NCBI GenBank assembly: GCA_017592665.1
Contig: JAGFNW010000004.1
Location: 309,251 to 373,250, forward strand
Length of the DNA: 64,000 bases
Direction: 5' to 3'
Source: Streptosporangiaceae bacterium NEAU-GS5
Lineage (GTDB): Bacteria; Actinomycetota; Actinomycetes; Streptosporangiales; Streptosporangiaceae
How positions within the stretch are numbered: the stretch's first letter is position 1; each line of letters opens with the position of its first letter. The notes beneath the pieces are model-generated. The model did no database searches, had not been told where the DNA came from, and worked only from the letters and a program-made list of their open reading frames with translations. Positions 27,773 through 37,305 of this stretch are shown here, piece after piece. A program made the translations under genes and the position numbers.

Positions 27773-28222
27773 GTGACCGACGAGACGGTGACGCCCACCG
27801 AGGAGGTCAGCGGAGCTGTCCCGGGCGATGTGGCCGGGATCCGCGACGCGGTGAGCGTCCGCCTGCCCGCTGTCAGCGCCTACCTGTCGGTGCTGCGCAC
27901 AGCCACCGCGGGCCTCGCGGCACGGCTCGACTTCACCCTCGACCAGATCGAGGATCTCCGGATCGCGGTTGACGAGGCATGCGCCATGCTGCTTCGGCAT
28001 GCCGTGCCCGGCACTGATCTCACCGCCGAATTCGAGCTCACCGGACAGGAAATGTCGGTCCGGGTGGAGGTCGCCACGGTCGGTGTTACCGTTCCAAAGC
28101 GGGATGACTTCGCCTGGATGGTGCTGACCGCACTCGCCGACGACGTCGACGCCGTGTCCGACTCCCCCGATCACATGGCGATCGTGCTGCGTAAGCGCAG
28201 AGGCGCGGCGAGGCCGGCGTGA
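27773..28222 (+). CDS. RsbW-like anti-sigma factor (ATP-binding kinase fold)
   Basis: 149 aa. The GTG start at 27773 is fixed by AGGAGG at 27764-27769. A GHKL ATPase-like domain spans about 25-145. The N-box region reads IEDLRIAVDEACAMLLRHAV, in which the Asn usual in RsbW/SpoIIAB is not evident (Met instead). This resembles other actinobacterial SigF-partner proteins. The stop overlaps the region just before the sigma gene, so the two are translationally linked. It likely binds and inhibits the downstream sigma factor. Confidence 0.85.
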   Translation: MTDETVTPTEEVSGAVPGDVAGIRDAVSVRLPAVSAYLSVLRTATAGLAARLDFTLDQIEDLRIAVDEACAMLLRHAVPGTDLTAEFELTGQEMSVRVEVATVGVTVPKRDDFAWMVLTALADDVDAVSDSPDHMAIVLRKRRGAARPA

Positions 28223-28239
28223 CGGAAAGGACTCGTGCG

Positions 28240-29019
28240 ATGGCCACCAGCGACTCCGCGGTGCCCGACCGCGTGCGTGCGCGCACGCTCTTCGGTGAGC
28301 TGGCGGAGTTGCCCTCAGACGACCCGCGCCGCCAGCGCATCCGCGACGAGCTGGTCGAGCTCCACCTGCCGCTGGTGGAATACCTGGCCCGCCGTTTCCG
28401 CAACCGCGGCGAGTGGCTCGACGACCTCACCCAGGTGGCCACGATCGGCCTGATCAAGTCGATCGACCGGTTCGACCTCGCCCGCGGGGTCGAGTTCTCC
28501 ACGTACGCGACGCCCACGATCGTCGGCGAGATCAAGCGGCACTTCCGTGACAAGGGCTGGGCCGTGCGCGTGCCCCGCCGGCTGCAGGAGCTCAAGCTGT
28601 CGCTGACCAAGGCGATCAGCGAGCTGTCGCAGCGCGAGGGCCGCGCGCCGACCGTCGCCGAGCTGGCCGCGCACCTGCAGATGACCGAGGAAGAGGTGCT
28701 GGAGGGCCTGGAGTCGGCCAACGCCTATTCCACGGTCTCCCTCGACGCCCCCGACTCGGGCGACGACGACGCGCCCGCGGTCTCCGACTCGCTCGGCATC
28801 GTGGACGAGTCGCTCGAAGGCGTCGAATATCGCGAGTCGCTCAAGCCTCTGCTCGAACGGCTCCCGCCGCGCGAGAAAAGGATCCTTCTGCTGCGCTTCT
28901 TCGGCAACATGACGCAGTCGCAGATCGCGACCGAGCTCGGCATCTCACAGATGCACGTGTCCCGGCTGCTCGCGCGCACGCTCACCCAGCTGCGCGAGGG
29001 CCTGACGGCCGACGACTGA
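28240..29019 (+). CDS. SigB/SigF-family RNA polymerase sigma factor
   Basis: 259 aa from the ATG at 28240, with GGAAAGGA 9 nt upstream. A GTG at 28219 overlapping the anti-sigma stop is an alternative. Region 2 reads LPLVEYLARRFRNRGEWLDD and IGLIKSIDRFDLARGVEFST. Region 3 has RAPTVAELAAHLQMTEEEV. Region 4 ends with FGNMTQSQIATELGISQMHV, the -35-recognising helix-turn-helix. It belongs to the general-stress/sporulation SigB-F-G group. Confidence 0.92.
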   Translation: MATSDSAVPDRVRARTLFGELAELPSDDPRRQRIRDELVELHLPLVEYLARRFRNRGEWLDDLTQVATIGLIKSIDRFDLARGVEFSTYATPTIVGEIKRHFRDKGWAVRVPRRLQELKLSLTKAISELSQREGRAPTVAELAAHLQMTEEEVLEGLESANAYSTVSLDAPDSGDDDAPAVSDSLGIVDESLEGVEYRESLKPLLERLPPREKRILLLRFFGNMTQSQIATELGISQMHVSRLLARTLTQLREGLTADD

Positions 29020-29028
29020 GCAGGCCGC

Positions 29029-29448
29029 TCATCGGTCGCCCATCAGGGCTTCTGTGGTCTGCGGCGCGAGCAGGGCCAGCAGGACCACGGCCGCCGCGGC
29101 GATCACCACGATGCCGATGGCCTGCTGGTTGGGCAGGAGCGTCCAGCCGAGCGGCAGGGCGAAGATCTGGGTGACCACGCCGGGCCCGCGGCTCCAGCGC
29201 AGCGCTCGCAGCACGCCGTAGGCGACCCAGAGGAGGCCGGCCCCGACGAGGACGCCGAACGCGGCGACCCCGATCGAGCCGGCCCGATCCGACGGCGAGC
29301 CCACGATGGTCTCGACCGCCACGTAGCCGCCGAGCCCGAGCGCGGCGAGCCCTTCGAGGGCGAGCATGGTCGCGGCGACGGCCAGCGTCAGGGGGCGGCG
29401 CCTATCGGTGGGCCCGCCGGCGGGGCTGCCGGGCTTGTCATCGGACAC
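29029..29448 (-). CDS. Hypothetical integral membrane protein
   Basis: 139 aa from the GTG at 29448. Four predicted transmembrane helices follow a polar 20-residue N-terminus: about 22-50 (LTLAVAATMLALEGLAALGL), 60-85 (IGVAAFGVLVGAGLLWVAYG), 95-110 and 113-132 (AIGIVVIAAAAVVLLALLA). I recognise no family. It is divergent from the lipid kinase gene (39 bp between starts) and convergent with the sigma factor gene. Confidence 0.7.
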   Translation of the reverse strand: MSDDKPGSPAGGPTDRRRPLTLAVAATMLALEGLAALGLGGYVAVETIVGSPSDRAGSIGVAAFGVLVGAGLLWVAYGVLRALRWSRGPGVVTQIFALPLGWTLLPNQQAIGIVVIAAAAVVLLALLAPQTTEALMGDR

Positions 29449-29487
29449 ACCCGCTGACCTTACTCGACCGGCCAGTACGCTGGCGGC

Positions 29488-30408
29488 ATGCGGGCTCTCC
29501 TGTTGGTCAATCCGATGGCCACGTCCACAAATCAGCGCACAAGGGACGTTCTGATCCGCGCGCTGGGGGCGGCGGTCGACCTTTGGGTGGAGGAGACCCA
29601 GTTCCGCGGGCACGCCGCGGAACTGGCCGGCGGGGCGCACGCGAAGGGCTTCGACGCGGTGGCCGTGCTCGGCGGCGACGGCACCATCAACGAGGCCGTC
29701 AACGGGCTCATGGCGGGCCCATCGCGGCCCGCGCTGATCGTCATACCGGGCGGCAGCGCCAACGTGTTCGCCCGGGCCCTCGGGCTGCCCAACAACCCGG
29801 TGGAGGCCACGGGAGCGGTCCTCGAGGCGCTGCGCGACGGCCGCAGCCGGACCATCGGCCTCGGCCGGGCGATCTCTCCTGAGTCGTCGCGTTACTTCAC
29901 CTTCTGCGCCGGTCTCGGCTGGGACGCCGAGGTGGTCCGCGCCGTCGAGGGCCAGCGCGCCGCCGGATACCGCGCCTCACCGGCCCTCTACGTCAATACG
30001 GCCGTCCGGCACTACTTCATGACCGACAAGCGCCGCCCGGCCCTCGCCCTGTCCGGCCCCGTGGTCAGGGACGGCATCTTCATGTCCATCGTGTCCAACG
30101 TGGCGCCGTGGACGTACGCGGGGAAACGGCCGATCAACCCGACGCCGTGGGCCAGTTTCGAGACGGGCCTCGACATGATCGGAATGCGCCGGATGGGGCT
30201 GCCGACATTGCTGAGCCTGGTCCGGCAGATCATCGGCGCGCATTCTGGGTTGCCGACAGGTAAACACTTGGTACAGCTGCATGACGAGCCCGAGTTCACC
30301 CTTTCGGCGTCCCGCCCGGTCGCATTCCAGCTGGATGGCGACTACCTGGGCGAACGCGAAACCGTGACATTCCGGGCGATCCCGAACGCGTTACAAGTTA
30401 TGGTCTAG
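29488..30408 (+). CDS. Diacylglycerol/lipid kinase family protein
   Basis: 306 aa, ATG at 29488. A DAGK catalytic domain is visible from MRALLLVNPMATSTNQ, with the nucleotide-binding VAVLGGDGTINEAVNGL and IPGGSANVFARALGLP. The C-terminal YegS-like domain ends QLDGDYLGERETVTFRAIPN. It is similar to mycobacterial and streptomycete lipid kinases that phosphorylate diacylglycerol or related lipids. The true substrate is not known. Confidence 0.9.
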   Translation: MRALLLVNPMATSTNQRTRDVLIRALGAAVDLWVEETQFRGHAAELAGGAHAKGFDAVAVLGGDGTINEAVNGLMAGPSRPALIVIPGGSANVFARALGLPNNPVEATGAVLEALRDGRSRTIGLGRAISPESSRYFTFCAGLGWDAEVVRAVEGQRAAGYRASPALYVNTAVRHYFMTDKRRPALALSGPVVRDGIFMSIVSNVAPWTYAGKRPINPTPWASFETGLDMIGMRRMGLPTLLSLVRQIIGAHSGLPTGKHLVQLHDEPEFTLSASRPVAFQLDGDYLGERETVTFRAIPNALQVMV

Positions 30409-30620
30409 TCCGTTACATGCCGTCATAGTGTGACGCATCCGACATCCATAAGCGGCAAAACGTTCCCCCAAACCCCTTGTCTACAGGTTGTAGTGCTGAA
30501 AAGCTGAGCCTGACGTCGGAACGTAGGACCTTTGCGGGGACCCCCGGCCCGCAGGCCCCCGGCGATCATGGGTGGCTCCTGGAACCGACCCGAAGTTCCG
30601 GGCAAGCGTCCGCACCAGTT

Positions 30621-30636
30621 AGTGAAAGACTTCACA
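30621..30636. promoter_or_regulatory. Crp-type site upstream of whiB
   Basis: AGTGAAAGACTTCACA matches TGTGA-N6-TCACA at nine of ten fixed positions. It lies 51 bp upstream of the WhiB start codon. A -35-like TTGACG follows at 30639-30644. Crp control of whiB1 is known in Mycobacterium tuberculosis. Whether this site activates or represses is unclear. Confidence 0.45.
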
Positions 30637-30686
30637 AAGTTGACGGCCGCGGAGCCCCAGGCTCCACTGACGAAGGAGTGGAACGC

Positions 30687-30941
30687 ATGGACTGGCGCCA
30701 CCGCGCTGCCTGCCGTGACGTGGATCCCGAGCTGTTCTTCCCGATCGGCAACACCGGCCCCGCCCTGATGCAGATCGACGAGGCCAAACTGGTCTGCCGC
30801 CAGTGCTCGGTCTCTGAGGCGTGTCTGAAGTGGGCCCTCGAGTCCGGCCAGGACGCCGGCGTATGGGGTGGACTGAGCGAGGACGAGCGCCGCGCGCTCA
30901 AGCGCCGCAATGCTCGCGCCCGCGCCCGAATGAGCGTCTGA
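30687..30941 (+). CDS. WhiB1/WblE-type iron-sulfur regulator
   Basis: 84 aa from the ATG at 30687 after AAGGAG. Four cluster cysteines are present at 9, 37, 40 and 46 (ACRDVDPELFFP and CRQCSVSEAC). The GVWGG turn and a basic C-terminal helix (RRALKRRNARARAR) follow. Size and motif match the WhiB1/WblE group, which binds an NO-sensitive [4Fe-4S] cluster and the primary sigma factor. It has a 278-bp upstream region with a Crp-type site. Confidence 0.93.
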   Translation: MDWRHRAACRDVDPELFFPIGNTGPALMQIDEAKLVCRQCSVSEACLKWALESGQDAGVWGGLSEDERRALKRRNARARARMSV

Positions 30942-30972
30942 GGCGACCTACAGACAACTGACAATCCACCCG

Positions 30973-31013
30973 AATCCGGTGGATGTGCCGAAAGCGCACA
31001 TTCACCGGATTTT
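30973..31013 (+). terminator. Terminator after whiB
   Basis: AATCCGGTGGATGTGC pairs with GCACATTCACCGGATT (one mismatch) around loop CGAAAGC, followed by TTG. It separates whiB from the convergent histidine kinase gene. Confidence 0.85.
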
Positions 31014-31040
31014 GTGTTTGTGGCACTTTATAAAGACGTC

Positions 31041-32519
31041 CTATGCGATGGGAATGCTCAATGTGACGGCCGTGCCGCCGCCGTCCCGCGGCTCGATCAC
31101 CAGCCGGCCCGACAGTTCCCCCACGACGAGTGTGCGGACGATCTGCAATCCCAGACTGGTGCTCGTGTCGAGGTCGAAATCGGGCGGCAGGCCCATGCCG
31201 TCGTCGGCCACGGTGATCTCCAGCCGCTCGGCGGCGCGCGTGACGATCACCTCGACGCAGCCCGACTGATGCGCGAAGCCGTGCTCGACCGCGTTCTGCA
31301 GGAGCTCGGTGATGACCATGGCGATCGGCGTGGCCACCGCGGCCGGCAGCACCCCGAACGAGCCCACGCGCTTCGGCTTGACCTGCGCGACCGCCACTTC
31401 GGCCGTCATGGCGATCACCCGGTCGGCGATGTCGTCGAACTCGACCATCTCCTCCGGCATCTGGGCCAGGATCTCGTGCACGATCGCGATCGAGCCGACC
31501 CTGCGCACGGCCTCGTGCAGCGCCTCCTGCCCCTCAGGGGCCTTGATCCGGCGTGCCTGCAGCCGGAGCAGGGCGGCGACCGTCTGCAGGTTGTTCTTCA
31601 CGCGGTGGTGGATCTCACGGATCGTGGCGTCCTTGGTCATCAGCTCGCGCTCGCGGCGGCGCAGCTCGGTCACGTCGCGGATCAGGACCAGCGCGCCGAT
31701 CCGGCCGCCACCGACGATCAGCGGGATGGCGCGCAGTTGAACGACGGTCCCGCCGCGCTCGACCTCGGTCTCGCGCGGGGCCTTGCCGCTGGCCACCAGC
31801 ATCAGATCTTCGTTGATGGGCTCGTCGGAGTAGCAGAGGTCGGCCGTGGTGCGGCCCAGCTCCGCGCCGACGAGGTCGGCGTGCAGGCCGAGCCGCCGGT
31901 AGGCGGACAGGGCGTTGGGCGAGGCGTAGGTCACCCGGCCGGCCCGGTCGAGGCGGAGCAGCCCGTCGCCGACCCGGGGCGACCGTACGAGGATCGGCTC
32001 CTCCTCGGGGAAGGGGAAACGGCCCTCGGCCACCATCTGGGCCAGGTCGGACGCGCTCTGAAGATAGGTGAGCTCCAGCCGGGACGGCGTGCGCGCCGAC
32101 GACAGGTTGGTCGACCGCTGGATGACCCCGATGAAATGCCCGTGCTGCTCGTCTTCCGCGTGGCGCTCCGACCGCTTGACGGGGATGGTCTCCTCGCGCA
32201 CCGGAACGCCGGTCGACCAGTCGGGGTCGCCCTCGCGGCAGATCCGGCGCTCGTTCCACGCCGTCTCGATGAGCGGCCGCTCGCCCGTCGCCACGACCGA
32301 GCCGACCACGTCGTCGTGGTAGACGGTCGGGCCCGTCGTCGGCCTCATCTGAGCGACCGCCACCCAGCCCGAGCCGTCCTTGCGCGGGATCCACAAGATC
32401 AGGTCGGCGAAGGACAGGTCGGCGAGCAACTGCCAGTCGGAGACGAGCGAGTGCATCCACTCGAGGTCCGCCGCGTCGAGATCGGCGTGGCGGGAGACCA
32501 GGTCGCTGAGAGTCGGCAC
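31041..32519 (-). CDS. PdtaS-like sensor histidine kinase (GAF-PAS-HisKA_2-HATPase)
   Basis: 492 aa, GTG start at 32519 (VPTLSDLVSRHADLDAADLE). A PdtaS-type GAF domain (about 1-150) and a PAS domain (about 175-285) precede the HisKA_2 phosphoacceptor REIHHRVKNNLQTVAALLRL. The HATPase shows ELLQNAVEHGF, ADDGMGLPP and SLGLQIV. It is soluble, with no transmembrane segments. In mycobacteria the partner is the ANTAR regulator PdtaR, which is not in this window. Confidence 0.92.
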   Translation of the reverse strand: MPTLSDLVSRHADLDAADLEWMHSLVSDWQLLADLSFADLILWIPRKDGSGWVAVAQMRPTTGPTVYHDDVVGSVVATGERPLIETAWNERRICREGDPDWSTGVPVREETIPVKRSERHAEDEQHGHFIGVIQRSTNLSSARTPSRLELTYLQSASDLAQMVAEGRFPFPEEEPILVRSPRVGDGLLRLDRAGRVTYASPNALSAYRRLGLHADLVGAELGRTTADLCYSDEPINEDLMLVASGKAPRETEVERGGTVVQLRAIPLIVGGGRIGALVLIRDVTELRRRERELMTKDATIREIHHRVKNNLQTVAALLRLQARRIKAPEGQEALHEAVRRVGSIAIVHEILAQMPEEMVEFDDIADRVIAMTAEVAVAQVKPKRVGSFGVLPAAVATPIAMVITELLQNAVEHGFAHQSGCVEVIVTRAAERLEITVADDGMGLPPDFDLDTSTSLGLQIVRTLVVGELSGRLVIEPRDGGGTAVTLSIPIA

Positions 32520-32587
32520 CTGTGCATGATGCGTCCTCAGTTGGTCTCAATGCGAATCGCAGCGCCTCACCTGGAAAGATGTCCTTC

Positions 32588-33739
32588 ATGATGAGCCCGA
32601 TCGACATCCTGCGGGCGGCTGCCGCCGAGCGTGAGGCGGCTGGGCTGCGCCGCGTCCTGCGCCATCGAAGCCCTGATCACGACGGGCTCATCGATCTGGC
32701 GTCCAACGACTATCTCGGCCTGTCCCGCGATCCCCGCCTGATCGCCGCGGCCGTGCGCGCCACCCAGGAGTGGGGGGCCGGGTCGACCGGCTCGCGGCTG
32801 GTCACCGGCAGCACGCTGCTCCACGCGGAGCTCGAGGCCCGGCTGGCGGCCTTCACGGGGGCGGACAAGGCCCTGGTCTTCTCCTCCGGCTACCTCGCCA
32901 ACCTCGGCGCGGTGGCCACGCTCGGCCGGCACGGCCTGATCGTGTCGGACGAGACCAACCACGCCTCGCTGGTGGACGCCTGCCGCCTGGCCCGCGCCCG
33001 GGTCTCGGTGACCCCGCACGGCGACGTGTCGGCCGTGGACAAGATCCTGCGCGAGCGGGACGAGGAGCGCGCCCTCGTGGTCACCGACGCCGTCTTCTCC
33101 GTCGACGGCGACCAGGCCCCGCTCGCCGAACTGCACGAGGTGGCCCGGCGGCACGGCGCGCTGCTGGTCGTCGACGAGGCCCACTCGCTCGGCGTCGTGG
33201 GATCCGCGGGCCGCGGCGCTGTCTACGAGGCGGGGTTGGCGGGGAATGCCGACATTGTGCGTACGGTGACGCTGTCGAAGTCCCTGGGGGCCCAGGGCGG
33301 CGCGGTGCTCGGCGTCCCCGAGGTCGTGCAGACGCTGATCGACACCGGCCGCTCCTTCATCTTCGACACGGGCCTCGCGCCCGCGCCCGCGGGGGCCGCG
33401 CTGGCCGCGCTCGACATCCTCGAAACCGAGGCCGGCCTGCCGGAACGCGCCCGCGCCCACGCCGTTCACCTGGCCCAGACGGCGGCCGGTCTGGGCCTCG
33501 AGACCGGCGCTCCGGCCGCCGCGGTCGTGCCGGTCTTCCTGGGCCCGCCGCAGGCCGCGCTGGACGCCGCGGCCCGTTGCGCGGACCATGGCGTACGCGT
33601 TGGGTGCTTCCGACCGCCTTCCGTACCTTCTGGGCGCTCTTGTCTGAGGTTGACCGCACGGGCCAATCTGGGGTCCCATGATCTCGCGGTGATCGGGCGG
33701 GCGCTCACCGCGGTGGCCGAGGCAAGGGAGCCTACGTGA
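32588..33739 (+). CDS. bioF: 8-amino-7-oxononanoate synthase
   Basis: 383 aa from the ATG at 32588, with GGAAAG 9 nt upstream. Upstream in-frame ATGs at 32579 and 32522 fit the ribosome site less well. A PLP-dependent alpha-oxoamine synthase that condenses pimeloyl-ACP/CoA with alanine in biotin synthesis. Motifs are [47 protein letters not shown] and the PLP lysine in [13 protein letters not shown]. It overlaps the next gene (GTGA), which marks the start of the operon bioF-gntR-bioD, with bioB 61 bp further on. Confidence 0.93.
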   Translation: MMSPIDILRAAAAEREAAGLRRVLRHRSPDHDGLIDLASNDYLGLSRDPRLIAAAVRATQEWGAGSTGSRLVTGSTLLHAELEARLAAFTGADKALVFSSGYLANLGAVATLGRHGLIVSDETNHASLVDACRLARARVSVTPHGDVSAVDKILRERDEERALVVTDAVFSVDGDQAPLAELHEVARRHGALLVVDEAHSLGVVGSAGRGAVYEAGLAGNADIVRTVTLSKSLGAQGGAVLGVPEVVQTLIDTGRSFIFDTGLAPAPAGAALAALDILETEAGLPERARAHAVHLAQTAAGLGLETGAPAAAVVPVFLGPPQAALDAAARCADHGVRVGCFRPPSVPSGRSCLRLTARANLGSHDLAVIGRALTAVAEAREPT

Positions 33740-34455
33740 CAGAAGAATCACCACGGGTTCCGAAGTACTACGACGTGAAGAAGAGCCTGCTGGAGCTCAC
33801 CAAGAGCCTGGCGGCGGGCACGGCGCTGCCGCCCGAGCGCACGCTGGCCGTGCGTTTCGAGACCTCGCGCACCACGGTCCGGCAGGCCCTGTCGGAGCTG
33901 GTCGTCGAGGGCCGGTTGCTGCGGATCCAGGGCAAGGGCACGTTCGTCGCGCAGCCCAAGGTGGCCCAGGTCCTCCAGCTGACCTCCTACACGGGCGACC
34001 TGCGCACGGTGGGCCTCGAGCCGGACACCAAGATCCTCGACATCAGCTACGTCACGGCCGACGAGCAGCTGGGGCGCCGCCTGGCCATCAACCCGGGCGG
34101 CCGGGTGCTGCGCATCCACCGGCTCCGGCTGGCCAACGGCGAGCCCATGTCGATCGACACCACTCATCTGTCGGCGCGGCGCTTCCCCCGGCTGCGGCGT
34201 GAGATGGAGGGCCACTCGTCCCTGTACGAGACCCTGCACAACGCCTACAACGTCCGGCTGACCGACGCCGAGGAGGTCATCGAGACCGTCCTCGCCACGC
34301 CGTACGACGCCCAGGTGCTCGGCGTGGACGTCGGGCTGCCCATGCTGCAGCTCACCCGGCACGCCTTCGACGCCGACGGCAACCCGGTCGAATACGCCCA
34401 GTCCCTCTACCGGGGCGACCGCTACAAGTTCGTCACACGCCTGAGGCGCCCATGA
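33736..34455 (+). CDS. DasR-like GntR/HutC-family regulator inside the biotin operon
   Basis: 239 aa, GTG at 33736. The N-terminal winged helix contains [37 protein letters not shown] and [19 protein letters not shown]. The UTRA effector domain has [17 protein letters not shown] and ends [15 protein letters not shown]. These segments are close to streptomycete DasR, which senses amino-sugar phosphates. The gene overlaps both bioF and bioD by 4 bp, so it is translated with them. Whether it controls biotin genes, or is a DasR orthologue that happens to lie here, cannot be decided from sequence. Confidence 0.88.
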   Translation: MTEESPRVPKYYDVKKSLLELTKSLAAGTALPPERTLAVRFETSRTTVRQALSELVVEGRLLRIQGKGTFVAQPKVAQVLQLTSYTGDLRTVGLEPDTKILDISYVTADEQLGRRLAINPGGRVLRIHRLRLANGEPMSIDTTHLSARRFPRLRREMEGHSSLYETLHNAYNVRLTDAEEVIETVLATPYDAQVLGVDVGLPMLQLTRHAFDADGNPVEYAQSLYRGDRYKFVTRLRRP

Positions 34456-35180
34456 GCATCCTTGTGGTGAGCGGCACCGACACCGGGGTGGGCAAGACCG
34501 TCGTCACGGCCGCCGTGGCCGCGCTCGCCGCCGGGCGCGGCGCCTCGGTCGCGGTGGTCAAGCCGGCCCAGACCGGAGTGCTGCCCGGCGAGCCCGGCGA
34601 TCTCCACGACGTCGTACGCCTGACGGGCCATCCCGAGACGCTGGCGACGGTCGAGTACGCCCGCTATCCCGACCCGCTGTCCCCCGCCGCCGCGGCGCGC
34701 GTGTCAGGCCTGCCCACGGTCTCGCTCGACGGCGTGGCCGAACGGATCTCCGCCCTCGCCGACCGGCACCGGCTGGTCGTCGTCGAAGGCGCGGGCGGCC
34801 TGCTGGTCCGCTTCGACGAAGACGGCTGGACCCTCGCCGACCTGGCCCACGCCCTGCGCGCCCCGGTGCTCCTGGTGGCCAGGGCGGCGCTCGGCACGCT
34901 CAACCACACGGCGCTCACGCTGGAGGCGATGGCCGGGCGCGGCATCGCCCCGGCCGGCGTGGTGATCGGGTCGTGGCCCGACAAGCCCGGCCTGGCCGAG
35001 CGGTGCAACGTGCCCGATCTGGAGATGCTCGCGGCCCGGCCGCTGGCGGGCGCGATCCCGGAGGGCTCGGGGGCGCTCGATCCGGCCGCGTTCGCGGCGA
35101 CCGCGGCGCGGAGCCTGGCCCCCAGTCTGGGCGGCACGTTCGACCCCGCCCGATTCCGGGCCGCGGCCCTGGACGGCTGA
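34452..35180 (+). CDS. bioD: Dethiobiotin synthetase
   Basis: 242 aa, ATG at 34452. ATP-dependent ureido ring closure of 7,8-diaminopelargonic acid. The P-loop [17 protein letters not shown], the KPAQTG motif and [16 protein letters not shown] identify it. The next gene, bioB, starts 62 bp downstream. No bioA (DAPA aminotransferase) is seen in this window. Confidence 0.93.
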   Translation: MSILVVSGTDTGVGKTVVTAAVAALAAGRGASVAVVKPAQTGVLPGEPGDLHDVVRLTGHPETLATVEYARYPDPLSPAAAARVSGLPTVSLDGVAERISALADRHRLVVVEGAGGLLVRFDEDGWTLADLAHALRAPVLLVARAALGTLNHTALTLEAMAGRGIAPAGVVIGSWPDKPGLAERCNVPDLEMLAARPLAGAIPEGSGALDPAAFAATAARSLAPSLGGTFDPARFRAAALDG

Positions 35181-35241
35181 CACGCGCTGACACAGTTGGA
35201 CACCGCGTAGCCGCCGTACAGGAGTGACCTAGGCTTTGCCT

Positions 35242-36246
35242 GTGACCGAGAGCACCGACATTCTCCAGATCGCCCGCGCCCAGGTTCTCGACGAGGGCCG
35301 CGGGCTCTCGAAGGATCAGGCACTGCAGTGCCTGACGCTGCCCGACGAGCGCCTGCCCGAACTGCTTGCGCTCGCGCACGAAGTGCGGATGAAGTGGTGC
35401 GGGCCGGAGGTCGAGGTCGAGGGGATCATCTCCCTGAAGACCGGAGGCTGCCCCGAGGACTGCCACTTCTGCTCCCAGTCCGGGCAGTTCTCCTCGCCCG
35501 TGCGCGCCGCGTGGCTGGACATCCCGTCGCTGGTGAAGGCGGCGGTGGAAACCGCGGAGACGGGCGCCACCGAGTTCTGCATCGTCGCCGCCGTGCGCGG
35601 GCCGGACCGCCGGCTGATGGATCAGGTCAGGGAAGGCGTGAAGGCCATCCACGAGGCCGTCGACATCAACGTGGCCTGCTCGCTCGGCATGCTCACGCAG
35701 GAGCAGGTCGACGAGCTGGCCGAGATGGGCGTGCACCGCTACAACCACAACCTGGAGACGGCGCGCTCCCACTTCGCGAGCGTGGTGACCACGCACACCT
35801 GGGAGGAGCGCTGGGACACCTGCGAGATGGTGCGCGCGGCCGGCATGGAGCTGTGCTGCGGCGGCATCGTCGGCATGGGCGAGACGCTGGAGCAGCGCGC
35901 CGAGTTCGCGGCCCAGCTCGGCGAGCTGGAGCCGGACGAGGTGCCGCTCAACTTCCTCAACCCGCGCCCGGGCACCCCGTTCGGCGACTATCCGCTGGTC
36001 GCCGGGAGCGAGGCGCTGAAGACCATCGCCACGTTCCGGCTGGCGCTGCCGCGCACCATCCTCCGCTACGCCGGCGGCCGGGAGCTGACCCTCGGCGACC
36101 TCGGCACCCGTGACGGCATGCTGGGCGGGATCAACGCCATGATCGTCGGCAACTACCTCACCACGCTCGGCCGCTCGCCCGACAAGGACCTCGACCTGCT
36201 GACCGACCTGAAGATGCCGATCAAAGCGCTGTCCCAGACCCTATAA
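35242..36246 (+). CDS. bioB: Biotin synthase (radical SAM)
   Basis: 334 aa from the GTG at 35242. The radical-SAM cysteines are in [14 protein letters not shown] (about residues 70-77). Other BioB motifs are [41 protein letters not shown] and [16 protein letters not shown]. It inserts sulfur into dethiobiotin, using an auxiliary [2Fe-2S] cluster as donor. A BsaP-like small protein that may support its turnover lies 4.5 kb downstream. Confidence 0.95.
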   Translation: MTESTDILQIARAQVLDEGRGLSKDQALQCLTLPDERLPELLALAHEVRMKWCGPEVEVEGIISLKTGGCPEDCHFCSQSGQFSSPVRAAWLDIPSLVKAAVETAETGATEFCIVAAVRGPDRRLMDQVREGVKAIHEAVDINVACSLGMLTQEQVDELAEMGVHRYNHNLETARSHFASVVTTHTWEERWDTCEMVRAAGMELCCGGIVGMGETLEQRAEFAAQLGELEPDEVPLNFLNPRPGTPFGDYPLVAGSEALKTIATFRLALPRTILRYAGGRELTLGDLGTRDGMLGGINAMIVGNYLTTLGRSPDKDLDLLTDLKMPIKALSQTL

Positions 36247-36271
36247 AGGCGCGGTAGAAAAACCCTATAAA
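36238..36271 (+). promoter_or_regulatory. Repeated ACCCTATAAA before the SNase-like gene
   Basis: ACCCTATAAA occurs at 36238-36247 (over the bioB stop) and at 36262-36271. The second copy provides a -10-like TATAAA 38 bp upstream of the next start codon. No clear -35 element is present. Confidence 0.4.
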
Positions 36272-36309
36272 TCGTGGAATAGCGGGACGGGCACCCCCAT
36301 GATTGGGGC

Positions 36310-37251
36310 ATGGCCAAGGCGATCGAACAGCCCGTCCCGGGCATCACCATCGGGCACGCCCTCCTCGCCCGCTCACGCGGCGCGGCGGAGTCCGTCGACA
36401 AGGTCGTGCACGACGGCGACACACTCAACATCGCCGCGGACGGCAACTTCGGCGTGCGCATGCTCGGCATCGACGCGCCCGAGGTGAGCTTCCAGCTGCC
36501 CGGCGGCACGGCCTTCGTGAAGATCACCGACCCACGGTGGACGGACTTCCTCGCCGACCCGTTCGCGCCCGGCCTGCCGCCGCTGCTGCTCCGCACGGCC
36601 CTGCACGACTACCTGCTGACCAGGCTCGACAAGACCACCGGCCCCAACCACGCCGAGCTCGGCGTCATCGCCACCCAGGCCTTCCGCGACCTCGTGACCG
36701 CCGACATCGCCGAGCAGGGGCTCACGCTCGAGACGTTCAAGCTCCGGCTGGCGTTCGGGTCGGAGATCCTCGACCGTTACGGGCGCCTGCTGGCGTACGT
36801 GAACCGGGATCAGAAGGAGGCGCCTCGCCCGGCGCCCTACCAGGAGCGGCTGCTGGCCTCCGGCAACGCCATGCCGTACTTCATCTGGCCCAACGTGGAC
36901 CCCTTCGTGCGCCAGGAGGCCCGCCTCGCCGACGCCGTGCCCGCGCCCGGGACGGCCCGTGAGCTGGCCGGGAAGGGCGCCCTGGGGTTCGCGCGGCGCA
37001 GCGTGCGGCTGGCGCGCGAGGGCGGCCTCGGCCTCTGGCGGCCGAACGACCCGCTCAAGCTGCACGCGTTCGAGCTGCGCTACCTCGCGCAGCGGCGGGC
37101 GCCCGACCGCTATGTGCTCGACCTGTCCGATGACGCGCACGAGTTGATGCACCCGCAGAGCTACTTCCGCATCCCCAACCCGGAGGACCGGCTCTACGTC
37201 AATTCGGAGCACGCGCCCCTGTGGGCGGCCAAAGGCTGGTCGGTTCCGTAA
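36310..37251 (+). CDS. Staphylococcal-nuclease-like domain protein, cytoplasmic
   Basis: 313 aa, ATG at 36310. An SNase-like fold is suggested by VHDGDTLNIAADGNFGVRML followed by GIDAPEV, and by DRYGRLLAYVNRD further on, although about 100 residues separate them, more than in simple thermonucleases. There is no signal peptide, so it is predicted to stay in the cell. The C-terminal third (HAFELRYLAQRRAPDRYVLD) is unassigned. Catalytic nuclease activity is uncertain. Confidence 0.7.
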   Translation: MAKAIEQPVPGITIGHALLARSRGAAESVDKVVHDGDTLNIAADGNFGVRMLGIDAPEVSFQLPGGTAFVKITDPRWTDFLADPFAPGLPPLLLRTALHDYLLTRLDKTTGPNHAELGVIATQAFRDLVTADIAEQGLTLETFKLRLAFGSEILDRYGRLLAYVNRDQKEAPRPAPYQERLLASGNAMPYFIWPNVDPFVRQEARLADAVPAPGTARELAGKGALGFARRSVRLAREGGLGLWRPNDPLKLHAFELRYLAQRRAPDRYVLDLSDDAHELMHPQSYFRIPNPEDRLYVNSEHAPLWAAKGWSVP

Positions 37252-37305
37252 CAGCCGACCTCCGCGATCAGGTTACGCATGTGACACGCTGGTAAGTTCT
37301 CCGGC

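Noticed and set aside
30401..30412. Partial DasR (dre) site TGGTCTAGTCC at the end of the lipid kinase gene
   Set aside because: Only one half matches and it includes the gene's stop codon.
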